Positions 1 through 5,336 of a stretch of 5,336 nucleotides of DNA are shown one piece after another. This stretch comes from Verrucomicrobiaceae bacterium (lineage in GTDB: Bacteria > Verrucomicrobiota > Verrucomicrobiia > Verrucomicrobiales > Verrucomicrobiaceae). The translations under genes and the position numbers were made by a program. The first letter of the stretch is position 1, and every line of letters starts with the position of its first letter. The DNA lies in contig CANHTV010000282.1 of the NCBI GenBank assembly GCA_947463285.1, forward strand, positions 1 to 5,336, read 5' to 3'. The notes beneath the pieces are model-generated. The model was not told where the DNA came from. It worked only from the letters and a program-made list of their open reading frames with translations, and ran no database searches.

Positions 1-2034
1 ACGCACAAGTTTGATCCCATCACCCACAAAGATTATTACAGCCTCACGGCCTTCTTTAACAGCATCGACGAAGACGGTGCTGCTGGCGGCGGAGCGAAGC
101 CTTACCTGAGCTATCAATCGCCTCATGCCCAACGCGCCGTGATCGAGGCCCAGCAACTGGTGGATCAACGCAAGCCCATCGAAGCCCAGGCTCGCCAGCA
201 GGCTGAGGCACCTTTTGAAGAGTGGCTCAAGGCACGCCAAAAGCAGGTGCAGTCCGGTTTCCAAGCCTGGCATGTTTTGAAAGGCAGCCTGGAGTCTGAG
301 GAGGGCACCGTGCTCACTCAGGATAAACAAGGCATCGTCACCGCCAGCGGCCCGCATCCGAAGCAGGAAGACTATCGCCTGATCACCACCGTTCATCTGC
401 CGAGGCTGACGGGATTAAAGCTGGAGGTGCTGCCTCTGGATGGAGCGCTCTCGCGTGGTAAATCAGGCGAGTTCATCCTAACTGACATCAAAGTACAGGT
501 GCGTCGCCGTGGCAGTTCACAGATCCGTGACATCGTGGTGAATGGCGCTGTTTCAGACATTAAGACCGAAGCCAAGGCCCGTGAATATGGCGATGTCAAA
601 GGCACGCTGGATGATGACCCCCGCAATGGCTGGACGACCAAAGGCCAACCCAAGGACAAACCCCACACGGCGGTCTACGCCCTGAAGCAGCCGCTCGTGA
701 TGGAGGCTGATGAGGAGCTGATTTTCGAGATGCTGCATCGCTCCACGAATGGGGATGCCAACATCAGCCGCTTCCGGCTTTCCGCCACCGATCAGCCCGG
801 CCCGGCGGTGCGTGAGATGGGCACGGCACCGCTGGAGCAGCTCGCCGCAGCGCCCTTGGATGAGAAACTGCACGCGCGTTTGTTTGCCCAATTTCTGGAG
901 GATCATCAGCCTTACCAGATCGCCAAAGCCTCGCTGGATCGGGCCACCGTACAGCTCAAGGAAGTCAACGCCGCCGCAGGCAAGCTGAACGTCATGGTGC
1001 TGGCAGAACGCAAGGAGGCGCGTGATACCCACATCCTCCTGCGTGGTGTCTGGGACAAAAAAGGCGAGCTGGTGCAGCGCGATGTACCCGCAGCCATTGC
1101 CGCCTGGCCAGAGGGAGCAGCGCGAGATCGCCTCGGCCTCGCCAAGTGGATCGTTGCCAAGGACAACCCGCTGACCGCACGGGTGTTCGTCAATCATGTC
1201 TGGCAGATGCTTTTCGGCGCCGGGCTGGTGCGCACGCCGGATGATTTTGGCCTGCAAGGTCAGCGCCCCACACATCCTGAGCTGCTGGACTGGCTGGCGG
1301 TGGATTTCATGGCCCATGGCTGGGATGTGAAGCACCTCATCAAGCTCATCGTCAGCAGTGAAACCTATCGTCAGGACTCCAATGCCACGCCGGAGCTGAT
1401 CGCCCGCGATCCGCAAAACCGCCTGCTGGCTCGTGGTCCCCGGTTCCGCCTGCCTGCCTGGATGCTGCGAGACGCCGCCCTGGCCGCCTCAGGTCTTTTG
1501 AATCCAGCCCTCGGCGGCCCCCCCGTGCGCCCCCATCAGCCAGAAGGCGTGTGGGAAGAAATCTTCATGGGCCGTTTCACCTATGAGCCGAGTCAGGGCG
1601 CAGCGCAGTATCGGCGCACCCTGTATGCCTTCTGGCGGCGCAGTATCGCCCCCACCTTTCTTTTTGATAGCGCCCAGCGCCGCGTCTGTGAGGTCGGCAT
1701 GAGCCGTACGAACACGCCTCTCCAGGCACTGACCCTGCTGAATGATCAGACCATGAGGGAGGCCTCCCAGGCCCTGGCGGCGGAAATGCTCGTTAGGTCG
1801 CAACCACCCGCGCAGCGTCTCGACTGGCTGACCCGGCAGGTCCTCAGCCGTCCCGCCACCGCGCAGGAGATCCAGGTGCTCTCGCGTGAGCTGGACCGCG
1901 CCCTGAAGCATTACCGCCACCAGCCCGGCGATGCCGAAAAGTTCCTCGGTCAAAAAGCCCCACCAGAGCTCGCCGCCCACACCCTCATCGCCAGCCTCGT
2001 CCTGAATCTCGATGAAGCCCTGACGCACGAGTGA
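1..2034 (+). CDS. PSCyt1/PSD1 (DUF1549/DUF1553) domain protein, 5'-partial
   Basis: The frame is open from base 1 to the TGA at 2032-2034 (677 codons). The GTG at 139 is therefore probably internal and the real start lies outside the window. Residues about 1-30 carry the end of a PSCyt1/DUF1549 domain, with the family motif HKFDPITHKDYYSL followed by AFFN. Residues about 89-263 look like the beta-sandwich module usual in these proteins (TGLKLEVLPLDGAL, then GEFILTDIKV). Residues about 331-366 carry the linker typical before DUF1553 (THILLRGVWDKKGE). Residues about 375-625 form PSD1/DUF1553, with NPLTARVFVNHVWQMLFG, SRTNTPLQALTLLND and a terminal LNLDEALTHE. Full-length relatives often begin with a signal peptide and a c-type-cytochrome-like CxxCH domain; neither is visible here. 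The biochemical role is not established; these proteins are abundant in PVC bacteria and are often encoded just before a DUF1501 gene. No DUF1501 gene follows here. Family assignment is firm, function unknown. Confidence 0.93.
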   Translation, partial: THKFDPITHKDYYSLTAFFNSIDEDGAAGGGAKPYLSYQSPHAQRAVIEAQQLVDQRKPIEAQARQQAEAPFEEWLKARQKQVQSGFQAWHVLKGSLESEEGTVLTQDKQGIVTASGPHPKQEDYRLITTVHLPRLTGLKLEVLPLDGALSRGKSGEFILTDIKVQVRRRGSSQIRDIVVNGAVSDIKTEAKAREYGDVKGTLDDDPRNGWTTKGQPKDKPHTAVYALKQPLVMEADEELIFEMLHRSTNGDANISRFRLSATDQPGPAVREMGTAPLEQLAAAPLDEKLHARLFAQFLEDHQPYQIAKASLDRATVQLKEVNAAAGKLNVMVLAERKEARDTHILLRGVWDKKGELVQRDVPAAIAAWPEGAARDRLGLAKWIVAKDNPLTARVFVNHVWQMLFGAGLVRTPDDFGLQGQRPTHPELLDWLAVDFMAHGWDVKHLIKLIVSSETYRQDSNATPELIARDPQNRLLARGPRFRLPAWMLRDAALAASGLLNPALGGPPVRPHQPEGVWEEIFMGRFTYEPSQGAAQYRRTLYAFWRRSIAPTFLFDSAQRRVCEVGMSRTNTPLQALTLLNDQTMREASQALAAEMLVRSQPPAQRLDWLTRQVLSRPATAQEIQVLSRELDRALKHYRHQPGDAEKFLGQKAPPELAAHTLIASLVLNLDEALTHE

Positions 2035-2088
2035 GATTGTGGTGTGATCCTTGGTCGCCGAGTGATTACGAATGGCGGCGTCACTCAT

Positions 2089-2116
2089 TTGGGTGGCGTG
2101 AGGTGCTCGCTAAAAT
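2089..2116 (+). promoter_or_regulatory. possible promoter of the decayed parDE operon
   Basis: TTGGGT at 2089-2094 and TAAAAT at 2111-2116 are separated by 16 bases, a sigma70-like arrangement 41 bases before the parD ATG. The heptamer CTAAAAT occurs again at 2145-2151, just before the ATG. The repeat could be a second -10 or an operator half for the autoregulating ParD, but that is speculation. No Shine-Dalgarno sequence is visible ahead of the ATG at 2158. The rest of 2035-2157 shows no gene. Confidence 0.25.
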
Positions 2117-2157
2117 GGCCAGCCTTAAATCTCTCGGGCCAACTCTAAAATCCGTAC

Positions 2158-2405
2158 ATGACAATCACCCTGCCTCGTGCCTGGGAACAGCTGATCGAAG
2201 ACAAGATCCTTTCCGGCCTCTATGCCGATGAATCCGAGGTCGCCTGTGAGGCACTTCGCCACGAGTTCGAGCAGGATGCCGTAAGCCGGTGGGTTCAAAA
2301 ACAAGCGGCAGTAGGCTTGCCCAGCTAGATGTGGGTGATTATGCTGACCTCACTCGCGAAGACATTCTCGCCCAGCTCTCCAATCGTCGGGCGGCATCGC
2401 GATGA
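2158..2405 (+). pseudogene. parD: ParD-family type II antitoxin, frameshifted
   Basis: The ATG at 2158 opens a 56-residue reading frame ending at TAG 2326-2328. It begins MTITLPRAWEQLIEDKILSG and continues YADESEVACEALRHEFEQDA, the ribbon-helix-helix and following helix of ParD/CopG-type antitoxins. Restoring one G after TTG 2317-2319 changes the end from GLPS-stop to GLAQLDVGDYADLTREDI and lets translation run to TGA 2403-2405. This gives 82 residues, the usual ParD length, with the typical C-terminal LDxGDYxDLTREDI signature that wraps the toxin. As it stands, the product keeps the DNA-binding part and loses the toxin-neutralising tail. The repaired stop overlaps the toxin start as ATGA, the usual coupling in parDE operons. 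The family call rests on pattern recognition. A sequencing error could also produce a single-base gap, but the damage in parE next door makes true decay likelier. Confidence 0.8.
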
Positions 2406-2541
2406 GCTTCAGGTTTTCAAAAACTCGCCCACGAAGACATCGCGCTCAATCACGACGACACCGTCGCTGAATGGGTTTAGGAACAGGCCTCGCTCTACAT
2501 TTCCGGGATCTTGGACGCCCTCGATGAAAACTTAGAAATTA
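2402..2541 (+). pseudogene. parE: ParE/RelE-family toxin, frameshifted and truncated
   Basis: The ATG at 2402-2404 overlaps the repaired ParD stop and encodes MSFRFSK. A run of five A (2419-2423) then shifts the frame; removing one A continues the protein as KLAHEDIALNHDDTVAEW and, after a TAG at 2478-2480, EQASLYISGILDALDE. The order fits the N-terminal half of ParE toxins: a first strand xFRFSKLA, helices with a pattern like EDIxxIHDYTVAEWG, then a helix like QAxxYIxxILDALDEL. Recognisable similarity ends near 2541, about 46 residues in, where full toxins have about 95-100. The catalytic or gyrase-contacting C-terminal strands are missing and were not found beyond the IS remnant at 2560-2945. 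It cannot encode an active toxin. In the family, ParE inhibits DNA gyrase and is neutralised by ParD. The 3' boundary is approximate. Confidence 0.68.
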
Positions 2542-2559
2542 ATCTGGCCGTGAAATTGT

Positions 2560-2578
2560 TATTCCTCGCGTCATGATG
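2560..2578. repeat. inverted repeat, transposase 3' end of IS630 remnant
   Basis: The reverse complement of this 19-base arm matches 2927-2945 at 15 positions, with an unbroken 7-base core ATGACGC. The arm starts with TA at 2560-2561 and overlaps the transposase stop codon, as is common at the transposase 3' end in compact IS630 elements. Confidence 0.5.
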
Positions 2579-2919
2579 TTTTGTGAATTGGAAAGAACTG
2601 AAAATTGAGAGTGAGCAGCTTTTTGAGTTCAGGCAGGTAGTCGGAGGACATGCGTTGCAGGGTGCCGTCGATAGCGTGGCAGAATTCGCTGAAGCTGGGG
2701 TAGTGACAGTTGCTCAAACACTTCTTCTTGGTGAGCTTCCAGAGCCTTTCGATGAGGTTGAGATGGAGCTGTAGGCAGGCAGAGATACAGGAACTCTATG
2801 TCACGCGCTGCTGCGTGGGCGGAGACTTCTTTGCAGCGCTGGCAGCGGGCTTTGTCGAGGATCAGAGTGATGGGCTTGCTGGCATGGTTTTGGCGTACTT
2901 TGTCGAGCCATTGGAGCGC
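2571..2919 (-). pseudogene. IS630-family transposase, C-terminal fragment
   Basis: Reading the minus strand from 2919, the frame gives WLDKVRQNHASKPITLILDK then ARCQRCKEV. This matches the second catalytic Asp region of IS630 transposases, usually written ITLVLDNARYQRC; the Asn after the Asp is Lys here. The frame is lost between 2787 and 2759 by a net one-base gain where the LPAYSPHLN motif should be. It resumes as NLIERLWKLTKKKCLSNCHY, containing the third catalytic residue (Glu of LIERLW), and ends ELKKLLTLNFQFFPIHKTS at TGA 2571-2573. The part holding the first catalytic Asp and the N-terminal helix-turn-helix is gone; an in-frame stop lies at 2920-2922. Plus-strand reading frames over this stretch are antisense shadows. 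The remnant cannot transpose by itself. Confidence 0.85.
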
Positions 2920-2926
2920 TTAAAAT

Positions 2927-2945
2927 CTTGATGACGCTAGGTATA
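2927..2945. repeat. inverted repeat, transposase 5' side of IS630 remnant
   Basis: This is the partner of the arm at 2560-2578: it carries ATGACGC followed by TAGG and ends with TA at 2944-2945. It lies only about five bases beyond the stop that closes the transposase remnant, which fits an internal deletion joining the left end directly to the 3' part of the gene. Confidence 0.45.
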
Positions 2946-2966
2946 GAGTGCCAAACAGGGTGATAG

Positions 2967-3014
2967 AAAAATGGGGGCTGCCAATAGGATCACTCCCTTT
3001 TTCTGCCCCCATTT
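2967..3014 (-). terminator. Rho-independent terminator of leuA
   Basis: On the minus strand, the 10-base arm AAATGGGGGC (3014-3005) pairs perfectly with GCCCCCATTT (2978-2969) around a 26-base loop. A T-run extending to 2967 follows, so the transcript would end in U residues. It lies 21 bases after the leuA stop at 3036. The long loop is unusual, but the GC-rich stem and T tract in the leuA direction support a terminator. Read on the plus strand, the stem lacks a good T-run. Confidence 0.7.
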
Positions 3015-3035
3015 GCTGTCAGTTGGTTTGGAAAC

Positions 3036-4700
3036 TCACGCCGCCCGATTCACCGCGCTGAGCACAGCTTTGATGGAGGCGAGTTCGATGTTGGTATCGA
3101 CTCCGGCTCCCCAGATGAGTTTGCCGGTGGCGGTCTTGATCTGGATGAAGGCGAGGGCGGCGGCTTCGGAGCCAGAGCTGAGGCTTTGCTCGCGGTAGGT
3201 GGAGACCTCGAAGCTCGGAGCTCCGGCGTCGGTGATGAGGGCGTTTACAAAGGCAGCGATGGGGCCGTTGCCGGTGCCGACGACTCCGCGCTCCTTGTCA
3301 TTCACGACGAGGCTACAACGGCAGGTGAAGACGCCATCCACACCGTCGGCATGGAAGTGGTGCAGGGCGAAGGGGGTTTCGCGCTCGATGTATTCTGTCC
3401 AGAACATGCCCTTCAACTCGGTGCCGCTAACTTCGCGACCAAGCTTGTCCACCAAGTCGTTGGCGATGGGGCCGAACTCTCGCTGCATGTCCTTCGGCAA
3501 CTCGATGCCGAACTCGCTTTCGAGAAGGTAGGCGACACCGCCTTTGCCGCTCTGACTGTTAACACGGATGACCTCGTGGTATTCGCGGCCGATGTCATGC
3601 GGGTCGATGGTGAGGTAGGGGACGTCCCAGATGGATTTGTGCTGATCATAGCCCGCGAGGCCCTTCTTGATCGCGTCCTGATGGCTGCCGCTGAAGGCGG
3701 TGAAGACGAGTTCGCCTGAGTAGGGTTGGCGGGCGGGGACGGTCATGCCGGTGGTGCGCTCATACATGGCGATGAGGCCGTTCATGTCGCTGAAATCCAG
3801 CTTCGGGTCGGTGCCGTGCATGTAGAGATTCATGGCGACTTGGACGATGTCCAGATTGCCGGTGCGCTCGCCATTGCCGAAGAGCGTGCCTTCCACGCGA
3901 TCTGCGCCAGCCAGCAAGCCCAGCTCGGTGGCGGCGGTGCCGGTGCCGCGGTCGTTGTGCGTGTGCAGGCTGATGATGAGGCTGTCGCGGTTTTTGATGT
4001 TCGTGCAGATCCACTCGATCTGGTCGGCATAGACGTTTGGCATGGCTACCTCGACGGTGTCGGGCAGGTTCAGGATCATCTTATGCTCAGGGGTGGGCTG
4101 CCAGACATCCATCACGGCCTCGCTGATCTCTTTGGCGAACTCGACCTCCGTGGCGCTGAAGCTCTCGGGGGAGTATTGCAGCGTGACTTTGGTGCCGCCT
4201 TCCGTCAGGCGATGCAGGCGGTCTTTGATCAATTTGGCACCGCTCTTGGCCACGGCGATGATCTCCTCCTTGGTCTTGCCAAACACATACTTCCGCTGCG
4301 CAGGCGAGGTGGAGTTGTACATGTGGATGACCACCTGCTTCGCGCCAATGAGGCTCTGCACGGTTTTTTCGATCAAGTCCTCACGCGCCTGCACGAGCAC
4401 CTGGATGGTGACATCATCGGGGATGCGCTTTTCCTCGATGAGGCGGCGGTTGAAGCTGAACTCGGTGTTCGAAGCGGAGGGGAAGCCGACCTCGATTTCT
4501 TTAAAGCCGCACTTCACGAGTGCATCGAACATGTCGAGCTTCTGGGAGACATTCATCGGCACGGCGAGAGCTTGATTGCCATCGCGCAGATCGACACTGC
4601 ACCAGATGGGCGCGTGGGTGATGGTGCGGCTGGGCCACTGACGGTTCGGCAACTGAACGGGATCGAAGCGCTGATACTTGGGAGCAGGATTCTTTAACAT
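3036..4700 (-). CDS. leuA: 2-isopropylmalate synthase (LeuA, long yeast-type subfamily)
   Basis: LeuA condenses acetyl-CoA with 2-oxoisovalerate to (2S)-2-isopropylmalate, the first committed step of cytoplasmic leucine biosynthesis. The protein has 554 residues, near the usual 550-600 of the long LeuA2 subfamily. The catalytic TIM barrel (about 30-310) opens with PIWCSVDLRDGNQA, carrying metal ligand Asp40. HTHND at 246-250 supplies His246 and His248, and GTLFGNGERTGN (271-282) supplies Asn282; the spacing matches the metal ligands known from Mycobacterium LeuA. A linker subdomain follows, then the C-terminal LeuA dimer or leucine-binding regulatory domain (about 440-554). The ATG at 4700 is chosen because MLKNPAPKYQRFDP is the expected N-terminus of this subfamily. 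An in-frame ATG at 4799 would add 33 residues unlike LeuA. No clear Shine-Dalgarno precedes 4700. It is transcribed alone here, with a terminator at 2967-3014 and a possible leucine leader upstream at 4820-4879. Feedback inhibition by leucine is expected from the domain but not shown by the sequence. Confidence 0.97.
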   Translation of the reverse strand: MLKNPAPKYQRFDPVQLPNRQWPSRTITHAPIWCSVDLRDGNQALAVPMNVSQKLDMFDALVKCGFKEIEVGFPSASNTEFSFNRRLIEEKRIPDDVTIQVLVQAREDLIEKTVQSLIGAKQVVIHMYNSTSPAQRKYVFGKTKEEIIAVAKSGAKLIKDRLHRLTEGGTKVTLQYSPESFSATEVEFAKEISEAVMDVWQPTPEHKMILNLPDTVEVAMPNVYADQIEWICTNIKNRDSLIISLHTHNDRGTGTAATELGLLAGADRVEGTLFGNGERTGNLDIVQVAMNLYMHGTDPKLDFSDMNGLIAMYERTTGMTVPARQPYSGELVFTAFSGSHQDAIKKGLAGYDQHKSIWDVPYLTIDPHDIGREYHEVIRVNSQSGKGGVAYLLESEFGIELPKDMQREFGPIANDLVDKLGREVSGTELKGMFWTEYIERETPFALHHFHADGVDGVFTCRCSLVVNDKERGVVGTGNGPIAAFVNALITDAGAPSFEVSTYREQSLSSGSEAAALAFIQIKTATGKLIWGAGVDTNIELASIKAVLSAVNRAA

Positions 4701-4819
4701 GACGGGACGTATTTTTCTAAACAGGCTGACAGAAAGCGGGCCGGAAAAGTTCTTCCTAAATGAGCCCTGGGTGGCTGCCGTGACATAACGGCATAGCATG
4801 GCGAGGAAACGCGGGCCGC
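4701..4819 (-). promoter_or_regulatory. leuA 5' untranslated region with two weak hairpins
   Basis: These 119 bases separate the putative leader stop from the leuA ATG. On the minus strand TGCCGT (4793-4788) pairs with ACGGCA (4781-4776) over a six-base loop. Nearer leuA, GGGC (4767-4764) and GGAA (4756-4753) can pair with GCCC (4741-4738) and TTCC (4746-4743). Neither has a convincing T-run, so a classical attenuator terminator is not evident. The reading frame in phase with leuA is open to an ATG at 4799, but the peptide has no LeuA character. Confidence 0.3.
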
Positions 4820-4879
4820 CTACCCTAGCGTAAGTCGCAGGGTAAGGAGGAGGGTCAAAGCCGTGGCTGACGCTGTCAT
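4820..4879 (-). CDS. possible leucine-rich leader peptide of leuA
   Basis: A 19-codon frame from ATG 4879 to TAG 4820-4822 reads MTASATALTLLLTLRLTLG. Seven of 19 residues are leucine, using five different codons (TTG, CTC, CTC, CTT, CTG, CTT, CTA), and five fall within seven codons. AGGA sits four bases before the ATG. It lies 119 bases upstream of leuA on the same strand, the expected place for a leucine attenuation leader. Its 3' half and stop fold into a hairpin (4821-4844). In known leader systems, ribosomes stalling at scarce leucyl-tRNA change RNA folding and release expression of the biosynthetic gene. No leader of this exact sequence is recognised. A chance frame in CTC-rich DNA is the main alternative; translation has not been shown. 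Confidence 0.4.
   Translation of the reverse strand: MTASATALTLLLTLRLTLG
4821..4844 (-). promoter_or_regulatory. hairpin over the end of the leader peptide
   Basis: TACCCTGCG (4844-4836, minus strand) can pair with CGC-T-AGGGTA (4830-4821) around loop ACTTA, giving nine base pairs with one bulged base. It covers leader codons 13-19 and the start of the stop. A ribosome stalled in the leucine cluster just before it would leave it folded, and one proceeding to the stop would melt it. No T-run follows, so it is more like a pause or switching hairpin than a terminator. Confidence 0.35.
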
Positions 4880-4888
4880 GAGATCCTG

Positions 4889-4916
4889 ATGCTAGAGGCA
4901 GAAGCCCAAATGTCCA
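4889..4916 (-). promoter_or_regulatory. possible leuA promoter
   Basis: On the minus strand TGGACA (4916-4911) and TAGCAT (4894-4889) are 16 bases apart, matching the sigma70 consensus at five and four of six positions. Transcription would begin about 4880-4884, almost at the leader ATG, so the leader would be nearly leaderless. The AGGA that could serve as ribosome site would then be at or before the transcript start. Elsewhere in 4917-5002 nothing clear is seen. Confidence 0.28.
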
Positions 4917-5002
4917 GCAGCGGTTTTTCCCAGCCCCGCCGAACTGCGGTCACAAGCAAGGAGACGGTCACGAAGTCATGCCGCCGTTGAGCTGACGGAG
5001 TC

Positions 5003-5336
5003 TCACAGCTCGATCTTCATCGGCGGCGGGGGCTTTAGCTTGAGGAGAGGCTGGTCGATGATATCACCGCCTTCTTCTGGTCCGACGGGGACGGCACGAC
5101 GAATGGGGCTACCATCGTCATTGAGGGGACGCGCGCGCAGAATGGGCAACTCTGAATTGTAAGGATCAGCACCGACGATGATTGGATCACGGATGTGGAC
5201 GGCTTCGACGTGGGCAAATTTACTGAGATCAGCAGGAAGCACGACTTCTCCGGGCTGGGAGGTCATCTGCTGGTGAAAGGAGACTAGATCGGCAGGCAAC
5301 CCATCGCCGGTGTGGACGCTGCAGCTTTGATTGAAG
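5003..5336 (-). CDS. hypothetical protein, 5'-partial, proline-rich C-terminus
   Basis: The minus-strand frame is open from the window edge (first whole codon 5335-5333) to TGA 5003-5005, giving 111 visible residues. A TTG at 5299 is possible as a start, but the open frame upstream suggests the gene continues outside the window. The visible part begins FNQSCSVHTGDGLPADL and includes EVVLPADLSKFAHVEAVHIR, PYNSELPILRARPLNDDGSP and a tail KLKPPPPMKIEL. There is no membrane segment or recognised catalytic motif. Codon choice looks like that of the neighbouring genes, and the balanced amino-acid composition favours real coding over a shadow. I do not recognise the family. It lies 123 bases upstream of the putative leader start, in the same direction as leuA, but shared transcription is not evident. 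Confidence 0.65.
   Translation of the reverse strand, partial: FNQSCSVHTGDGLPADLVSFHQQMTSQPGEVVLPADLSKFAHVEAVHIRDPIIVGADPYNSELPILRARPLNDDGSPIRRAVPVGPEEGGDIIDQPLLKLKPPPPMKIEL

Larger units (their letters stand above)
2560..2945 (-). mobile_element. IS630-family insertion sequence, internally deleted remnant
   Basis: About 386 bases are bounded by imperfect inverted repeats of 19 bases (15 matching). Each repeat has a TA dinucleotide at its outer edge, at 2560-2561 and 2944-2945. The interior encodes only the C-terminal part of an IS630-type DDE transposase on the minus strand. IS630 elements are normally 1 to 1.2 kb and duplicate a TA target, so this looks like a deletion derivative that lost the 5' part of its transposase but kept both ends. 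It is adjacent to the truncated parE and may be linked to that truncation. The exact ends are inferred by eye. Confidence 0.55.

Noticed and set aside
553..1416. Minus-strand open frame of 287 residues opposite the DUF1553 gene
   Set aside because: The plus strand here encodes clear PSD1 family motifs, and the antisense product resembles nothing known.
2329..2535. 68-residue plus-strand frame
   Set aside because: It runs out of phase across the repaired ParD and ParE frames; its Ser/Thr/Arg-rich product has no family likeness.
2583..2931. Two short plus-strand frames (63 and 73 residues)
   Set aside because: They are antisense to the IS630 transposase remnant, whose minus-strand reading has catalytic-region motifs.
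3726..4697. Long plus-strand open frame (323 residues) opposite leuA
   Set aside because: It is antisense to the conserved LeuA barrel; its His/Asp/Gly/Ala-rich composition is what the complement of a GC-rich gene gives, and it has no recognisable motif. The same applies to the plus-strand frames at 3186-3719 and 4042-4575.
4700..4799. Upstream in-frame ATG extending LeuA by 33 residues
   Set aside because: The added residues are not like any LeuA N-terminus, whereas MLKNPAPKYQRF from 4700 fits the subfamily.
4844..4889. Strong Shine-Dalgarno-like AAGGAGGAGGG followed by GTG on the plus strand
   Set aside because: The frame closes after eight codons. The purine run is simply the complement of the leucine codons in the putative leader on the other strand.
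4878..4973. 31-codon minus-strand GTG frame ending in an ATGA overlap with the leader ATG
   Set aside because: It has no recognisable motif, no clear ribosome site and an unremarkable composition, and its overlap with the leader could be chance.

Overview
The window most likely comes from a member of the Verrucomicrobiota or a related PVC-group bacterium. Three things suggest this: a PSCyt1/PSD1 (DUF1549/DUF1553) protein, a family characteristic of Planctomycetes and Verrucomicrobia; a long 'yeast-type' LeuA; and moderately GC-rich DNA with weak or absent Shine-Dalgarno sequences. The phylum is inferred from family knowledge, not from a search.

Layout. (1) Positions 1-2034, plus strand: the C-terminal 677 codons of a DUF1549/DUF1553 protein whose start lies before the window. 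(2) Positions 2035-2945: a decayed accessory patch. It holds a ParD antitoxin gene broken by one missing base and, overlapping it by ATGA, a ParE toxin gene broken by an extra A, a stop codon and a 3' truncation. Directly after comes a short, internally deleted IS630-type insertion sequence on the minus strand. Its transposase C-terminus is readable, and imperfect terminal inverted repeats ending in TA can be seen on both sides. (3) Positions 2967-4700, minus strand: leuA (2-isopropylmalate synthase), apparently complete, with a hairpin terminator 21 bases after its stop. (4) Positions 4701-5002: the leuA upstream region. It contains a possible 19-codon leader peptide with seven leucine codons (4820-4879), a hairpin over the leader's 3' half and stop, and a promoter-like pair just upstream, which together suggest a leucine-responsive attenuator. 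(5) Positions 5003-5336, minus strand: the C-terminal part of an unrecognised protein with a proline-rich tail, open at the window edge.

Functionally, leuA commits 2-oxoisovalerate to leucine biosynthesis, and the leader is a plausible leucine sensor for it. The toxin-antitoxin and IS remnants look non-functional. No CRISPR array, tRNA or rRNA was seen. The most interesting items are the putative leuA leader and the layered TA/IS decay.
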